In this document: positions 9,975 through 21,489 of the stretch, one piece after another
Position numbering within the stretch: position 1 is the stretch's first letter
How the letters are laid out: each line of letters starts with the position of its first letter
Source: Dryocosmus kuriphilus
Lineage: Eukaryota; Arthropoda; Insecta; Hymenoptera; Cynipidae
DNA length: 64,000 nt
Direction of reading: 5' to 3'
Assembly (NCBI GenBank): GCA_038277395.1
Contig: CM076196.1
Coordinates: forward strand, 92,566,236 to 92,630,235
Notes under the pieces: model-generated
What the model was told of the DNA's origin: nothing
What the model saw: only the letters and a program-made list of their open reading frames with translations
Databases searched by the model: none
Translations under genes and position numbers: made by a program

Positions 9975-11260
9975 ATGGCTTTTAAAGAATATAGGGACGT
10001 GCAGGAAAAATACGATATTGGCGAAACTTCGGACAGTGACTTATCCCTACCACTAGATACCCTCTATCAAACAGCAGTCATATCTCAAGCAAATTCTCCA
10101 TCGCGAATAGAACCCTCCCTTTTTCCGCTCCAGGATTCCATGAACCAGATAATGACCATGGTGAATCAAATAATAGTCGATCATAATGGCCTAAAAAATA
10201 AAAAACAGAATAGTAGAAATTAAAGAATTAACACAAAGAACACGAATAGAAGCCAAAGTCATCACCGATAGAGACGAACCGCAAGTAACAGAGGATGCCA
10301 CACACGAGGACTAAGAATAAAAAGAAGCAGAAGAGAGGCAGAAAATAAGAAACAAGCAGATCATACAACAAAGAAGTATAACCTCACGCGTTACTTCACA
10401 GTACTGAGAAGAAGAAAAAATGCGTGCCAAAGAAGCAATTGAAATGCTCGGTGTTTTAACAGGAACCAACGACATAGGAGTAGATGAGTTTATAAAAAGA
10501 ATAACAAGAACTAGACTTTGATGCTCTCAGCTTAATGCTTTATTACATATGACCCTAGTAAAAGGAATCAAAGGAAAAGCTGAAGAAGAAATTAAATTTA
10601 TCGAAATATACAGCCACGAAGTACTATACAGTGCTTTACAAGATAAATTAAAACAAACTACTTCAATTCATACTCTCAAAAGTAAGCTAAACTCCTCTAA
10701 ACAGTGCACAATGCAATCAGTACAGAACTTCAACTTTAGGTTTGACGAATTAGCTAGCGAACTAAAATATTCCACCCAAGCAACACCATGCCTCAACCCT
10801 ACACAGAGACGAGAACGTCTCGAAGTTGAAGAAGAAGCCAACTTATACACCTATATAGTAAACCTCCGAAAAGAAATAGGAGCAAAAGTTCACATATATG
10901 GACCCAAACCCCTAGAAAAAGCACAAAGGATAGGTATTGAAACGGAAGGATGTCACCATGACACAGGAACATTATGAGTAGTAAATCAAAACATTCCTTT
11001 AGCAGATAGAAGCCAGATGACTTGACACAAATGTGGCAAAATTGGACATTTTGCGGCACAATGTTTTGCCAAACCGGTTTTTCAGCAAGGCGAAATATAC
11101 AAACCACCACCGATTATCAAGGAAATCGAGGAAACGAACAATGAGGAAAAAATATTTTGAAACGAAGAAATGACCATGGAGGAAATGGAGGAACAAATCA
11201 ACTACGAGGAATCAGCAGAGTGTCAAAGTTATCCGGATGATTGTAGTCCATCCACGGAAA
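9975..11260 (+). pseudogene. gag: gag of the errantivirus-like element, broken
   Basis: Structural polyprotein that would form particles and bind the element RNA. It starts with ATG at 9975 (MAFKEYRDVQEKYD) and is open to 10223. The capsid-like part resumes at about 10420 (MRAKEAIEMLGVL) and 10549-10977 (LHTLKSKLN-type helical sequence). A single CCHC zinc knuckle is visible at 11020-11075 as KCGKIGHFAAQCF; its first Cys codon is TGA (11023-11025) instead of TGC/TGT. The C-terminal part is acidic. Several stops and frameshifts are present. Confidence 0.7.
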
Positions 11261-11277
11261 ACGAGGTGGAAGAGCAT

Positions 11278-11678
11278 ACATTTTACTAGTAGATAGCGGA
11301 GCCGCAATTAACCTAATAAAAAGAGAAATTCGTCTCCCAAATGAAAAACCCTTTAAATTTCATAAAGCACTTCGTATGGGTGACGACAAACAGGAAACAA
11401 ACGAAGCAATTTACATAAAATACTGAGACAGAAAATAAGTTTTCCATATAATAGAGCAAGATTCCCCTTTACCAGAGGAAGGTATGATTGGATTAGATTT
11501 CTTTAAAAAATATTCAAAATATGCAATAACACCCAACTACCTTGTAATAGAAAAATGGAAAACACCCTTACATGACGATGGCGTGTTTGCAGGAAAAAGC
11601 TCAACAGCAATTTGTAAAATAAATATAAACGAACCTGACCAAATGGTATGGATTGAAAACCCAAATTATTATACTTAA
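11278..11678 (+). pseudogene. pol: Aspartic protease domain of pol
   Basis: A frame reads LLVDSGAAINLI with the DSG active-site triad intact, then KALRMGDDKQETNEAIYIKY and a stop (TGA at 11423). Another frame at 11484-11678 reads MIGLDFFKKYSKYAI, matching the conserved ILG.D.L-type end of retropepsins. It would cleave Gag-Pol. Stops in both parts make it inactive as it stands. Confidence 0.7.
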
Positions 11679-11803
11679 CTTATTATATTAAACTTAAATA
11701 TACCACACTTTAACTATACAGAAAAGCCAGAAAAAATCCCTGATAAAATCCAATTTCAAAAAATTACAATTATTGATTCACGAGACGTGAACTAAAACAT
11801 AAA

Positions 11804-12720
11804 GTGATTAATGCCGAGGATACATTCTTAAACAACACCCTAAAATACCATAAAAGACTACAAGATCTACATAACGTCTTAAGAATTCAACATAATCAAC
11901 AGATCCAAAAAGAGAACAACAAAAAATGTATCACCAAGAACCAAGAAGTCTTTAATTTCGAAGGGGAACCTTTACCGCGTACAACTTTGACAGAACATGA
12001 ATACATTCTTAACCCTGGTAAAATTATTAATCTGAGATCTCACAAACTCCCCGAAAAATATCGGGAATTTTCTTTAGAAGAAACCAAGAAACTTCTACAG
12101 AAAGGAGTCATGCGTGAATCAAAGTCACCCTTTAATTCACCACTTTGGATTGTACCAAAGAAAGTAAAAAAACTTAGATGCTTGTAGACTTCAGGCAATT
12201 ATATAAGGATGCAGACCAAGATGCATATCTTTTACCAGTTATAGATGCTATTTTGGCCCAACTGGAAAATCCTAAATTATTTTCAGCCATAGACCACAGT
12301 GTAGGATTTCATCAAATACCGATGAAAAAGAAATGCAAGAAATATACAGGCAGACTTTGAATATATAGTAATCGAATGCCTTTTGGTTTAGAGAACACAC
12401 CAGCTACATCATAACGCATGATGGACTATGTTCTTAGAGGACTAATAGGAACTTGTTGCTTTGTAAACATTTATGACATTGTTATTTTGGGGAATACTAT
12501 TGAACAACACAATTTAATTTAGAAAAAGTATTGCAACGCATCGAAGAACTCAGATTAAGACGTGAGGCGAAGAAATGTGAATTTTTAGAACCACAACTCA
12601 AATATCTAGGTCATATAATAACCAAGGATGGAGTTAAACCAAACCCAGAAAAATTAGAGTCAATAAAAACCATAAAGCACTCAAAAATGTAAAGGTCGTT
12701 CAATCCTTTTTAGGATTAGC
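11804..12720 (+). pseudogene. pol: Reverse transcriptase domain of pol, active site lost
   Basis: Gypsy-type RT. The N-terminal part contains GVMRESKSPFNSPLWIVPKK. After a frame change at about 12180, VDFRQLYKDA and FSAIDHSVGFHQIPM follow, so the motif A Asp is kept. The YxDD box of motif C is replaced: the site reads FVNIYDIVILGN (12458-12496), leaving one Asp only. The thumb region has LEPQLKYLGHIITKDGVKPN. Stops at several points confirm decay. Confidence 0.8.
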
Positions 12721-13260
12721 AGTGTACTATAGGAAGTTTACCAAATACTTCTCCAGTATAGCTACTTACACATGGCAACTTAGACAAAAAGAAGTCAAAT
12801 TTGATTGGAAACCAAATTGCGATAAAGCCTTCGTTATATTAAAAAATGCTTTGACAAAAGCATCCGTTTTAAAATTCCCCAATTACAAAGAAAAATTTGT
12901 ATTAACAACAGACGCATCGAACCACGGCCTAAAAGCAGTTTTATTGCAAGGAAATCACACATGTCCATTTATATCAAGAACTCTAAATAAAGCCGAAGAA
13001 AATTACAGTACCTCAGAAAAATAATTACTATTTAGCTATAGTTAGGGCTGTTAAACGACTTAGGCAATACTTACTAGGAAACACCTTTAAAATTCAAACC
13101 GACCGCCGAGCACTTGTATGGTTACACAATGTTAAATACCCTAGCTCTTGTTTGCTAAGATGGCGATTAAGACTAGAGGAATAAAAATATGAAATCGAAT
13201 ACGTTAAATGTAAACAGAATAAAGTAGCGAATTGCTTATCAAGACTATTTTCTATAAGTT
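12721..13260 (+). pseudogene. pol: RNase H domain of pol
   Basis: The connection ends YYRKFTKYFSSIATY. The RNase H block LTTDASNHGLKAVLLQ (first acidic residue) follows, then FISRTLNKAEENYSTSEK with the conserved Glu. After a stop at 13022 the frame degenerates; FKIQTDRRALVWLHN at about 13088-13131 holds the later Asp. It would degrade RNA of the RNA-DNA hybrid. Confidence 0.75.
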
Positions 13261-13550
13261 CAAAGATATACTTTCCCAAACTCCGGAAGGAATATATACA
13301 GAAAGCGAAACAAATGAAATGAAAATCTATGGCACCCCGGTAAGTACTGAAGATCGAGTACTAGCCAAAGTGGAAAAAATCAAAATACCACACATGCAAA
13401 TACGCGAAGCCACTGAAAACTCTTATAATACAACAGAATGTGAGCAAACACCACCTCAATCTTCCAATGGCGACCTGATATATAACGAATTTATAAACTG
13501 GCGACTAGACCCAACTCATTACACCCACTGAGAAGGAACTATTACAAGAA

Positions 13551-14351
13551 ATGATTGAATTCCTCTCGAATTATTACCCACACTTGAAGTTCCATATGTT
13601 TTTTACTAACACAAGGGAATTAGCAAAAGAAGAAAGAAGAATTATAATAAAAGAAACTCACTCAAATCAATTAGGAGAAAAAAATACAACAGAAAAAGCA
13701 CGCAAAATTGGCCATTGGCTTGGTATGGAAATTGTACAATGACATTATAGAATACGTTATGAAATGTCCGATATGTCAACTCCAGAAAACAGTTAGAATC
13801 AAGAATCAAGCGGAATCCATAATACCAGATATCCCGTTTATACCAAACGATAAAATCGCATTGGATGTATTCGGACCCTTAACAGAAACACATAAAGGGA
13901 AAAAGTATATTTTGAGCTTACAAGATCGGCTCACAAGATATAAAATTCTTATACCTATGACTAACGAAATAATACAGTCAATAATTGAAACATTGAAACA
14001 TTGCGTTTATAACTTCGGAGCAACCAAAAAAATTCTATCAGATCAAGGACAAAACTTTCTCTCTGAACCAATGCAACAGTTTGAAGAAGCATTAAAAGTC
14101 AAACACGAATACAGGTCGAATTAGAAAAAAATAAAAAGAGACTCGATGAAACAATATTAAGAAAACACCCAACTTACAAAACTGGATATTTGGTAAAAAT
14201 AATGAATGTAACAAAAACTAACAAGTTAGATGCCTTTTGGAAAGGCCCTTATACAGTAGTCGATTATACAGATAATAAAAACTTGAAAATACGAAACAAA
14301 AATAAAATTATTAGAGTTCACTCCAATACATTTTCCCAATCCTTCAAGAAA
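13551..14351 (+). pseudogene. pol: Integrase domain of pol, catalytic Glu region deleted
   Basis: The zinc-binding end CPICQLQK is visible at 13760. The core has ALDVFGPL (first Asp) and LSDQGQNF (second Asp). The frame then jumps at about 14112 to basic sequence (LEKNKKRLDETILRKHP) and the C-terminal end FWKGPYTVVDYTD, so the segment with the catalytic Glu is missing. It ends FSQSFKK and a stop at 14352. Confidence 0.78.
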
Positions 14352-14359
14352 TAAACAAA

Positions 14360-15230
14360 GTTCACCCGGCAAATGTTCATAATTATGAATTATTAATCAA
14401 ATATCGAGACTCCTATGCACCAACAGACAAAGACTTGATTAAGACATGTAAACAGATAGATACTTACAAAATTTGTGAAAGAAATCAACCAAGTATTAAA
14501 TTAATCGATAGCGATGCGTGTGAAGCAACACTGTTAAAACGATATTCTGAAATTAAATGCAATTCCTCACCCATCCAGCTACACAAAGAAACGTTTATAC
14601 CAATAAGCAACGGTTACATTGCAATAACTGTAGAAAAATTCCAAACAGAAGTAAGCTGTGAAATCTACATTAAATAAATTGTACTTACTAAACTAATTAA
14701 AATAACAGAAAAATATTGTAAAATGTACAACGACTACGATAGTTTAGATTTGAATGCACAAACGGAGGACAGATACACTTACTGGTTTAACTCAACTTTA
14801 ATTTTAACTGTTACAAAGAAGATACCGAAAATCTGGAAAATCAATTAATTACACTTCCCAATCAATTTACTAATAAGGAATTTAGGCAAGCTAAACTATG
14901 TCTCGACGACACTGAAAATATACTCGAAAATATAGCAGCACATAGGTGTATCAAAACCTGGATAGAAACTGGAACCGAATGGTTGCATTACACAGATCAC
15001 ACAACACCAGGTTTAATTACAGCATTTACATTGTACAAAGTGGGAATATTTAATTCCATAAGTAAATGCATATCTAAGAAGCTTTGTATATGTTGGAACA
15101 AAAACGTAATTCAAACTCCCACGCATGTCGTTATATACAACGCTATTGACCCACATGTGACCCAACCAACAATATCTGTTAAATCAAAAAAGGTATATTT
15201 TCCTAAAAAAGCATTTAGGGGCTAGGTTCA
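14360..15230 (+). pseudogene. env: env-like (F-type) protein, N-terminal half missing
   Basis: After pol, two frames (14435-14677 and 14983-15225) and the stretch between them look like the C-terminal half of the membrane glycoprotein of insect errantiviruses. The Cys spacing C..IDTYKIC.....C......C and SPIQLHKETFIPISNGYIAI are typical of that family. A moderately hydrophobic segment (GLITAFTLYKVGIFNSI) near the end could be the membrane anchor, followed by a Cys-rich tail. The signal peptide, cleavage site and fusion segment are absent: the start was lost in the deletion that also cut the integrase. Confidence 0.65.
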
Positions 15231-15233
15231 GTC

Positions 15234-15461
15234 CAAAAAAGGTGTTCTTATGGGTTTAGAGTTTACCGCACTTGCAGAGTTCACCGCGCCTACTCTACGG
15301 TATTGATTTATATAGTAGACAGGACAGTGGCCTGTATATGTAGGGTCTCGGGCCGACCCCACCAGTTCTTTTCTTGTACTGAAGCTGAATAAACGTGTAT
15401 AAGTCCGTGCTCGTTTTATTAAAAAGTTTAAAAGTGTTAAAGAATTCATTTCAGCATGACA
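15234..15461 (+). repeat. Polypurine tract and 3' LTR of the errantivirus-like element
   Basis: AAAAAAGG (15235-15242) precedes the LTR start TGTTCTTATGGG at 15243; the LTR is 219 bp and ends GACA at 15461. It has the roughly 40-bp middle segment missing from the 5' copy and an AATAAA at about 15390. CCAT follows as the target duplication. Confidence 0.85.
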
Positions 15462-15465
15462 CCAT

Positions 15466-16460
15466 GAAATTGGTTATTTTATTTATTTAAACATATTTCG
15501 GAACAATTACAAAAGTTTTCAGTAATGGTTGCAGATGAAGATTTTTTCACTTACAATGCTTCCATTAATCTGCAATCTCGCCTGTACACGGAAACGAGTG
15601 TAAAATCAAGAAAAAAAATCGGCATGTATGTACTCTACCAAAAAAAGCAAAAGTTCTGCAAAATTACAAAGTTGAAAAAATAGCAATTCACATGCAGCTA
15701 TTCGAACAAAATGGAAATGTCTGTTTTATCCAAAAAAAAAAAGAATTATTAATTCCAATTTTTCAAGGAAAGTTCTCAAATTCCTACAAACTCAAAAAAT
15801 TAACTGAAATACTGTTTTTGAAAAGTGATTCCCTTTGCAATCTCTTGCGTTAAAAGGAAAATACATTCTTCCATGAATTTGTTTTACTTTTCATCACAAT
15901 ACGTTTTGGGATTATTACAAAAGTTTCAAATAATGGTTTTAAATAAAGAAGTCCTTACTTAAACATTTGATTTATAAAGTTTAGTCACCCAAATCCTGTG
16001 TTTTTCAGATAACCTGTGTCATCTGAAAAATGAAGATTTCTGTATGATTAATGAAATACGATCTGTCGCCAAGTTAACATAGACCAAGAACAAGTTCGTA
16101 TGTTGAAAGATAACGTTTTCTGTATGAATTTATAACATCACATTACGATTGGGGATTTGCATGAAATAACACATTGAGTACGTACGATGAATGACCGAAA
16201 AAATCTCGACACGTATTTATTGCTTACTTGATTCAAAAAGGTTCCGTTAAAAAGGAACGGCTGCGAATCTTTTGCGTCACGTAAAATATGAGTCGTTACT
16301 ATAGCTGAAGTTTGCAGAACTTTTGCGTTCATCGTATGACGTTCCAAAGTTACAAATCCACTGAGACTGATATTCTCTTCATTTCCAACCACGATAGAAA
16401 AATTTTTTTATTATTTTGATGATTTTGTGCAGCAAAAATGACAGAGACGACGAAAGTTTG
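15466..16460. repeat. Diverged tandem-repeat units and unassigned AT-rich DNA
   Basis: 15466-15960 is the other half of the roughly 410-bp unit into which the LTR element inserted, plus the start of a further unit (CAATACGTTTTGGGATTATTACAAAAG near 15897 repeats 15480-15515 in degenerate form). At 16001-16030 a perfect hairpin has stem TTTTTCAGAT / ATCTGAAAAA and a 10-nt loop. An 84-codon minus-strand frame at 16138-16392 has no recognisable features. Confidence 0.5.
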
Positions 16461-16493
<33 letters not shown>

Positions 16494-18520
16494 CGATAAT
16501 CCTGACCTCGTGGAACGAAAGGCCTCGAGTATCGCTACAATTGGCGATATCCTACGTGTGTTGTAAAGTTTGATTTAAAATTTGCATGATTAAATTTTTA
16601 TTATATTTGTCAGGCACCGGACACCCTTAAGGGGTATCGCTCAAAGAACACAAAAGAATTCAAAGAATTATAACCCCGAGAAAAAAAAATAGTGAAGAGA
16701 GAAAAAAAGGAAAATCACACAACTCAAATAATTAGTCCCGTGCTAGCTCGGCAGGAGAGGCATGATGTGGGGGCGGAGAAATGAATCAGAATTTCATAAT
16801 AAATAAGCAAAGAAAACTTAGCACTTTATAAGAAGAAAACCATGTGACAGAAATTTATTGCAATAAAGTGAAATGTTGATACGAGGCAATATTTACATAT
16901 TCAGAAGGAATTAGGAAGAGAAACGAAAGCATAATTATGTGCGTCGGGATGGACGCTTAAACGAATATCCGGCAAGGTAATTGACGGCAAGGCAAAGCAC
17001 AAAGGCTTGAACTTCTAGGTACGTAATACCTACATTTCGACAGATTTCTTTCATGATGAATTGACTTATAAACTCTACAATACGTATCTCATCAATCACA
17101 AAAAAACATGGAAAAAGAACGTCAACAAAAAAAGAAATTAACTTTTAATGTCCAAGCGTGAATCTACTAGCGACGACATTCAATATGTCGTATAGCCTGA
17201 ATTTTATATGTTTGAAACACTCCGCGATTGCATCTACTCACTGCCTCACACTAAAATCTACATACTTCTAGCTTTCGCGCAACAAATACATTAGGAAAAA
17301 TCTAGACAAAATTGGAGATCTACAAAGAAAGATTGCTGCGACCTACATGGCTCCGCATAGCCCAGATCCCTGGTTTCTCATCCTATCTTTGGCTTTTGGA
17401 AAAAGATTTTAAAGTCAGCCACTCCAGCGATCAAGAAAACAACACTCACACGAGTATGATGAGCGAAAAACTGACTTCCGCACTCTACTTGCCGTCAGGC
17501 ATCCGCCCCGTGTCTAGCTGAGTCCGTGGGGTGCTGCCCTCTGGACTATTAGTTCGCTCTGCTGTCGATAACTTAACCGAGCGATCGTCCTCCAGTGATA
17601 TGCGGAGACCTGGAGTTGCCAGCAAAATGGCCGCGACTGCAGCTTTGACAATTCGGGCTGCCGGAAATAATCACGGTCTCCTTTTGTGAATCTCCATCGT
17701 GAGATATTGCGTGTCTCAAGTGTACGGAGCTTGTGCGTGTGTGGTGACCAGTGGTATAAGTTTTTGTGACACGGGGTTCTGACACCTCGGCGAGCAGAAT
17801 TGTGTAAAGATGTTTTCCCCCCTTCCCCCTCCCCCAGTTGGCTGACCAAAGAGAATGACTAAGGATCCTGGCTTTCGGGAGGCAAGTAAGAACCCACGAC
17901 CCGACAACATCTCTACATTTCGTTAATCTGTTAATTAAACTCACTTATATCAACGTATATTAATCTACCTTTACATAGACTTCTTAATATTAAACCCTTC
18001 TCATACCCACTCTCACATTCATACTCATGTTTACATTTTGCATCAGTGAGTACAACCTGGGCATTTATCCTTTCCTTATTATTTTACTTTTAACCCTATT
18101 TTGTATCAGCCCAGGAGGAGTATCATGAACGGGGTGTGATTCACCACGTTACAACATATATATTGACTGTACAGTTCCAGGACTGCGGAAACTTCCATCA
18201 ATTACCAAAGTCCTGGAACTACCAACACGATACATTTTAAGCAATATTTAAAAAACTAATTATTATATTTAAATCATATATGTATATAAATAATGCCATT
18301 TGGAAATAGAATGTTTCTGGTGATTATATACATTATATACAGCAATAGTATGATATATACATATAAGAAAAATATCACTCGAGTCCCGGAAGTATCCACT
18401 TCATACTCTTTTTTGTAATAACAAAAAAAAAAAAAAAAAAATATTTATAAAATGCTGGAATACACATAACTTTATATACATATGCAATAAAAAATGGGGG
18501 TACAAAAATGTCCCGGAATT

Positions 18521-18561
<41 letters not shown>

Positions 18562-18649
18562 ATTATATATATTATTATTTTGATGATTTTGTGCAGCAAA
18601 AATGACAGAGACGACGAAAAAAGTTTGATATATAATAATATATATATAC
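16461..18649. other. Non-coding stretch with simple repeats and a partial direct repeat
   Basis: (AT)n tracts lie at 16461-16488 and 18526-18557. The 55 bp before the first (TTATTTTGATGATTTTGTGC, ACAGAGACGACGAAA) recur almost exactly at 18573-18630. A relatively GC-rich block at 17510-17900 carries short overlapping minus-strand frames without recognisable motifs. At 18174-18229 an 11-bp inverted repeat GTTCCAGGACT / AGTCCTGGAAC spans a 34-nt loop. I see no gene. Confidence 0.4.
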
Positions 18650-19935
18650 ATTATAATGGCCTTTTTGATACGAAAGGTTTATTTCTAAATGCACCATTAT
18701 TTTCGTACCTGAAGTTACTAGTAAGATTTTCCTGAAGGGCGCCAGGTAGTTTATTAAAACTGCCAAACTTTGAATTTAGCTTTCACCCCCTGATTTGAGA
18801 TTTCCTGAAGCCAGCCCTGCTTTCGCGATAGAGGGGCGGAGTAAGGAGTGACGCTGTCGAGGGTGAAATTATGATCCCTGAACACTTTTTAACAAATTAA
18901 CGTGCTAACTTTTATTATTTTGATCAATGAGTAAGACTGAATTTACGAGGACTAATGTTCCTGACTTTTTACGTTTAGAATGGTACGGGCGACTCGCGTG
19001 GCCCGGCAGCCTTCTTATCCGCTCATTGCTCTTTTCGTTCTTTTTTAAATGGACAGACTTTTAGTTTTACCATGCACTCTACCCGCCATTCAAGATACTA
19101 GTGAAATAAATGACAGGCCTTCCTGTTCACCAAGAGCAGAAAAGTAGTCACCAAAAACGAGGCTCGTTCGTCGCGAGGCCCCAGGTGGGTTGAAACGCGC
19201 AGTATGCGCATGATCATCTCAGTTGGCCGTCTTTCAAACGTCACGGGTAAGCACAGTATTTGAGGTTCCTAGCTAGTGCCAGGGCTGCAAGATCGAGTTT
19301 CGTACCATGCATGCCCCAAACCTGGCACAGCCGAACTGAGATTCTTAACGTTAGGGTTGACACAAGGCAATCGGCGATTCTTAATTTTTAAGTCGGCACA
19401 AGACACTCGGTTGTGAAGTCATGCCAAAACGGGTCTGCCACCATCGTTTACACCTGTCATAGAGGCATTGACCAAAATGTAAACGTTTATCTCCAGACCT
19501 GGACATTCATGAACAGACAGGATTTTCTTCCATCTGCATGTATAAGGGACGGTCCAACGATATTGTTTCATCTCGATAATCCATCTTCCGTCCAGGTGTG
19601 CCGCTTTCTCTACCTTTGGACAATGGTTGGGAGGTATTCCCTTCACAGAATGATGGTGGTACATGAAAAAGAATATAAAATACACACGGAAGCTGTCAAT
19701 GATCCAATAATAATAAATTTATGGAAACTCTTGGATCTTTCGAGGTTGAATTTATTATCTGCGGATCGTTAATCTCCAAATCCATAGCCACGCTGGCCTA
19801 TTTGTTTTTAGTCGTGATTATGACCGACTATTTGCCGATTTTTAATTGATTACTACTTGCCTGGATTTTCCCCAAAAATCAAATAAGTTTAATCGATACT
19901 TTAGGTTATATTGTGAGGGGAATCAATTACTTTGT
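18650..19935 (-). repeat. Dispersed repeat family R1, copy A
   Basis: Same sequence, opposite orientation, as 52496-53179 plus 54928-55655, which is the same repeat with a LINE inserted. Shared landmarks include GGCGCCAGGTAGTTT (18728), ATGCATGCCCCAAACC (19307) and ATTGTGAGGGGAATCAATTA (19909). Against copy C it has a deletion of about 150 bp near 19780. Its ends abut AT-rich simple sequence. No terminal inverted repeat is seen, so the class is unknown. Confidence 0.75.
19413..19772 (+). pseudogene. Reading frame within dispersed repeat R1, unidentified
   Basis: This frame of up to 119 codons reads VQVCRFLYLWTMVGRYSLHR, then MMVVHEKEYKIHTEA and NLWKLLDL, ending at a stop (19770-19772). Copies B and C keep the same frame across the block GR.SL.RMM.VHEK and the same terminal stop after L-L-F-E-(N/D)-R, although they differ at many bases. 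That suggests the C-terminal end of a real protein of the repeat. The opposite strand is also partly open (MYHHHSV.G.PP), which weakens the inference. I recognise no family. Confidence 0.35.
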
Positions 19936-20038
19936 CACAATATATATAATTATATATATATATATATAATATATATATAAAATAATATATAACATATATA
20001 TGCATACATATATATACATACACACACGCACACATATA

Positions 20039-20705
20039 TTGTCACGGGGTAATTGATTCCCCTCACAATACAACCTAAAATATGGATTTAACTCATTTTA
20101 TTTTTGGGGAGAAGCCAGTAAAGACACTAATCATTTTCAATATCTGCAAACAGTTGGTCAAAGTGACGACTAAAAATAAGCTAGCATGGCTATGACTCAC
20201 TTCATCTGTTCTGCTTCTTTTATATTTTATAGTAAGGTCGAAAGCTTACCTATGAAATCTTATAACACTACTTACGTAAATTTAAACCAACGGGTAAGAT
20301 TTTGAGGTTAACGATTCTCAAATAATAAACTCAGCGTCAAAAAATCCAAGGGTTTCCATAAATTTGTTATTATTCGATCATTGATAGGTTCCGTGTGTGT
20401 TTTATTTTCTTTTTCATGTACCATCATCATTCTGTGGAGGGAATACCTCCCACGTACGGCGCAAATTTAAAGAAAGCGGCACACCTGGACCGAAGTCGGA
20501 TTATCGAGACGACACAAAATCGTAAGACCGACCCTGACACATGCAGATGGAAGAGAATTCAGCCTCTTCAAGAATGTCGGGGTCGGAGAGCAGACACGTT
20601 CCGGCATGACTTCACAACCGAGTTTCTTGTGCCGACTTTAAAATTAGGAATATCCGATTGGCTTGTAGTGCCAACCCTAACGTTAAGAGGGCTGGGTAGA
20701 GGGCA
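20039..20705 (+). repeat. Dispersed repeat family R1, copy B (inverted next to copy A)
   Basis: It begins TGTCACGGGGTAATTGATTC and matches the left half of copy C up to the GTTAAGAGGG junction. Copies A and B are head to head, separated by about 100 bp of AT/ATAC simple repeat (19936-20038), so the region can form a hairpin with arms of several hundred bases. Copy B stops short of the right half of the repeat. Confidence 0.75.
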
Positions 20706-21267
20706 TTTTTGTAAGCTTGTAGCTCTCACGTGTTTTCTTCGGAACTATTGAAAAAAGTAGGACTTATGTAGTATCACTGGATTCGTAAATGAATAAACTA
20801 GGGATATTATTTATCGAATTGCCAAATTTTTTTTTTATATTAAAAATATCCCTGTTCAAAGTTACCCTACATCTGAAGACTAATTTCTCGAACTATAATT
20901 ATTATTTCAATAACTTAAAAAAGTAGCATCCCTAGTTTGATTCTTTGTAAAAAATCTAACAGATATAGAATAAACATTGCTGTTAATTAAATATAAAAAA
21001 CACGTTTCCACGAAAGGGCTCCAAGCGCTAAGGCCGTTTTGTAAGCATATAGCTCTCATATATTTTCTTCGGAACTATTTTAAAAAATAGGACTTATGTA
21101 GTATCACTGGATTCCTAAAAGAAGAAGCTAGGGATGTTATTTATCGAATTACCAAAATTTTTTTTATATTAAAAATATTCCTGTTCAAATTTGCTTTAAA
21201 TTTGAAGACTAATTTCTCGAATTGTACTTAGTATTTCAATAGTGTAAAAAACAACATCCCTAAATTG
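20704..21267. repeat. Two tandem units of about 329 bp
   Basis: 20712-20960 and 21040-21267 are diverged direct copies. Shared blocks are TTTTCTTCGGAACTATT, AGGACTTATGTAGTATCACT and AAGACTAATTTCTCGAA. The start spacing is about 329 bp. No coding frame is kept between them. 21268-21480 is unassigned. Confidence 0.75.
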
Positions 21268-21489
21268 ATACCAAGCGACAAATTGAGGGCAAGGAACTAA
21301 CGAACCTAGCCTAGCCGACAGGCCTCACGCTGTCGGCTGTGGCTATTGTATACTATTCAACTCCAAGGACACTGAAATCCTGAGTTCCTACCTAAGGTCC
21401 CAATTCTAACTGCAAGCAATATTTCGTCGAACGCCAACCGGCTGTAATACAAAATTTTTCAAAAGTTTGTCGCAAATACTTCTGTTGCT

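Larger units (their letters stand above)
8834..15461 (+). mobile_element. Errantivirus-like Gypsy LTR retrotransposon with env, decayed
   Basis: Complete by structure: 5' LTR, tRNA primer site, gag, protease, RT, RNase H, integrase, an env-like tail, polypurine tract and 3' LTR. It is flanked by a 4-bp target duplication, CCAT (8830-8833 and 15462-15465), the size usual for Gypsy elements. The LTRs differ by many substitutions and one indel of about 40 bp, so the insertion is old. All coding regions carry stops or deletions. An env-type gene after pol places it in the insect errantivirus-like group. Confidence 0.85.

Noticed and set aside
16138..16392. 84-codon minus-strand frame
   Set aside because: No motif, no repeat support and no neighbouring element gene; length is within chance for this DNA.
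17514..17944. Overlapping minus-strand frames in a GC-richer block
   Set aside because: Three overlapping frames of similar length without motifs; looked like an LTR or untranslated region but no partner copy was found in the window.
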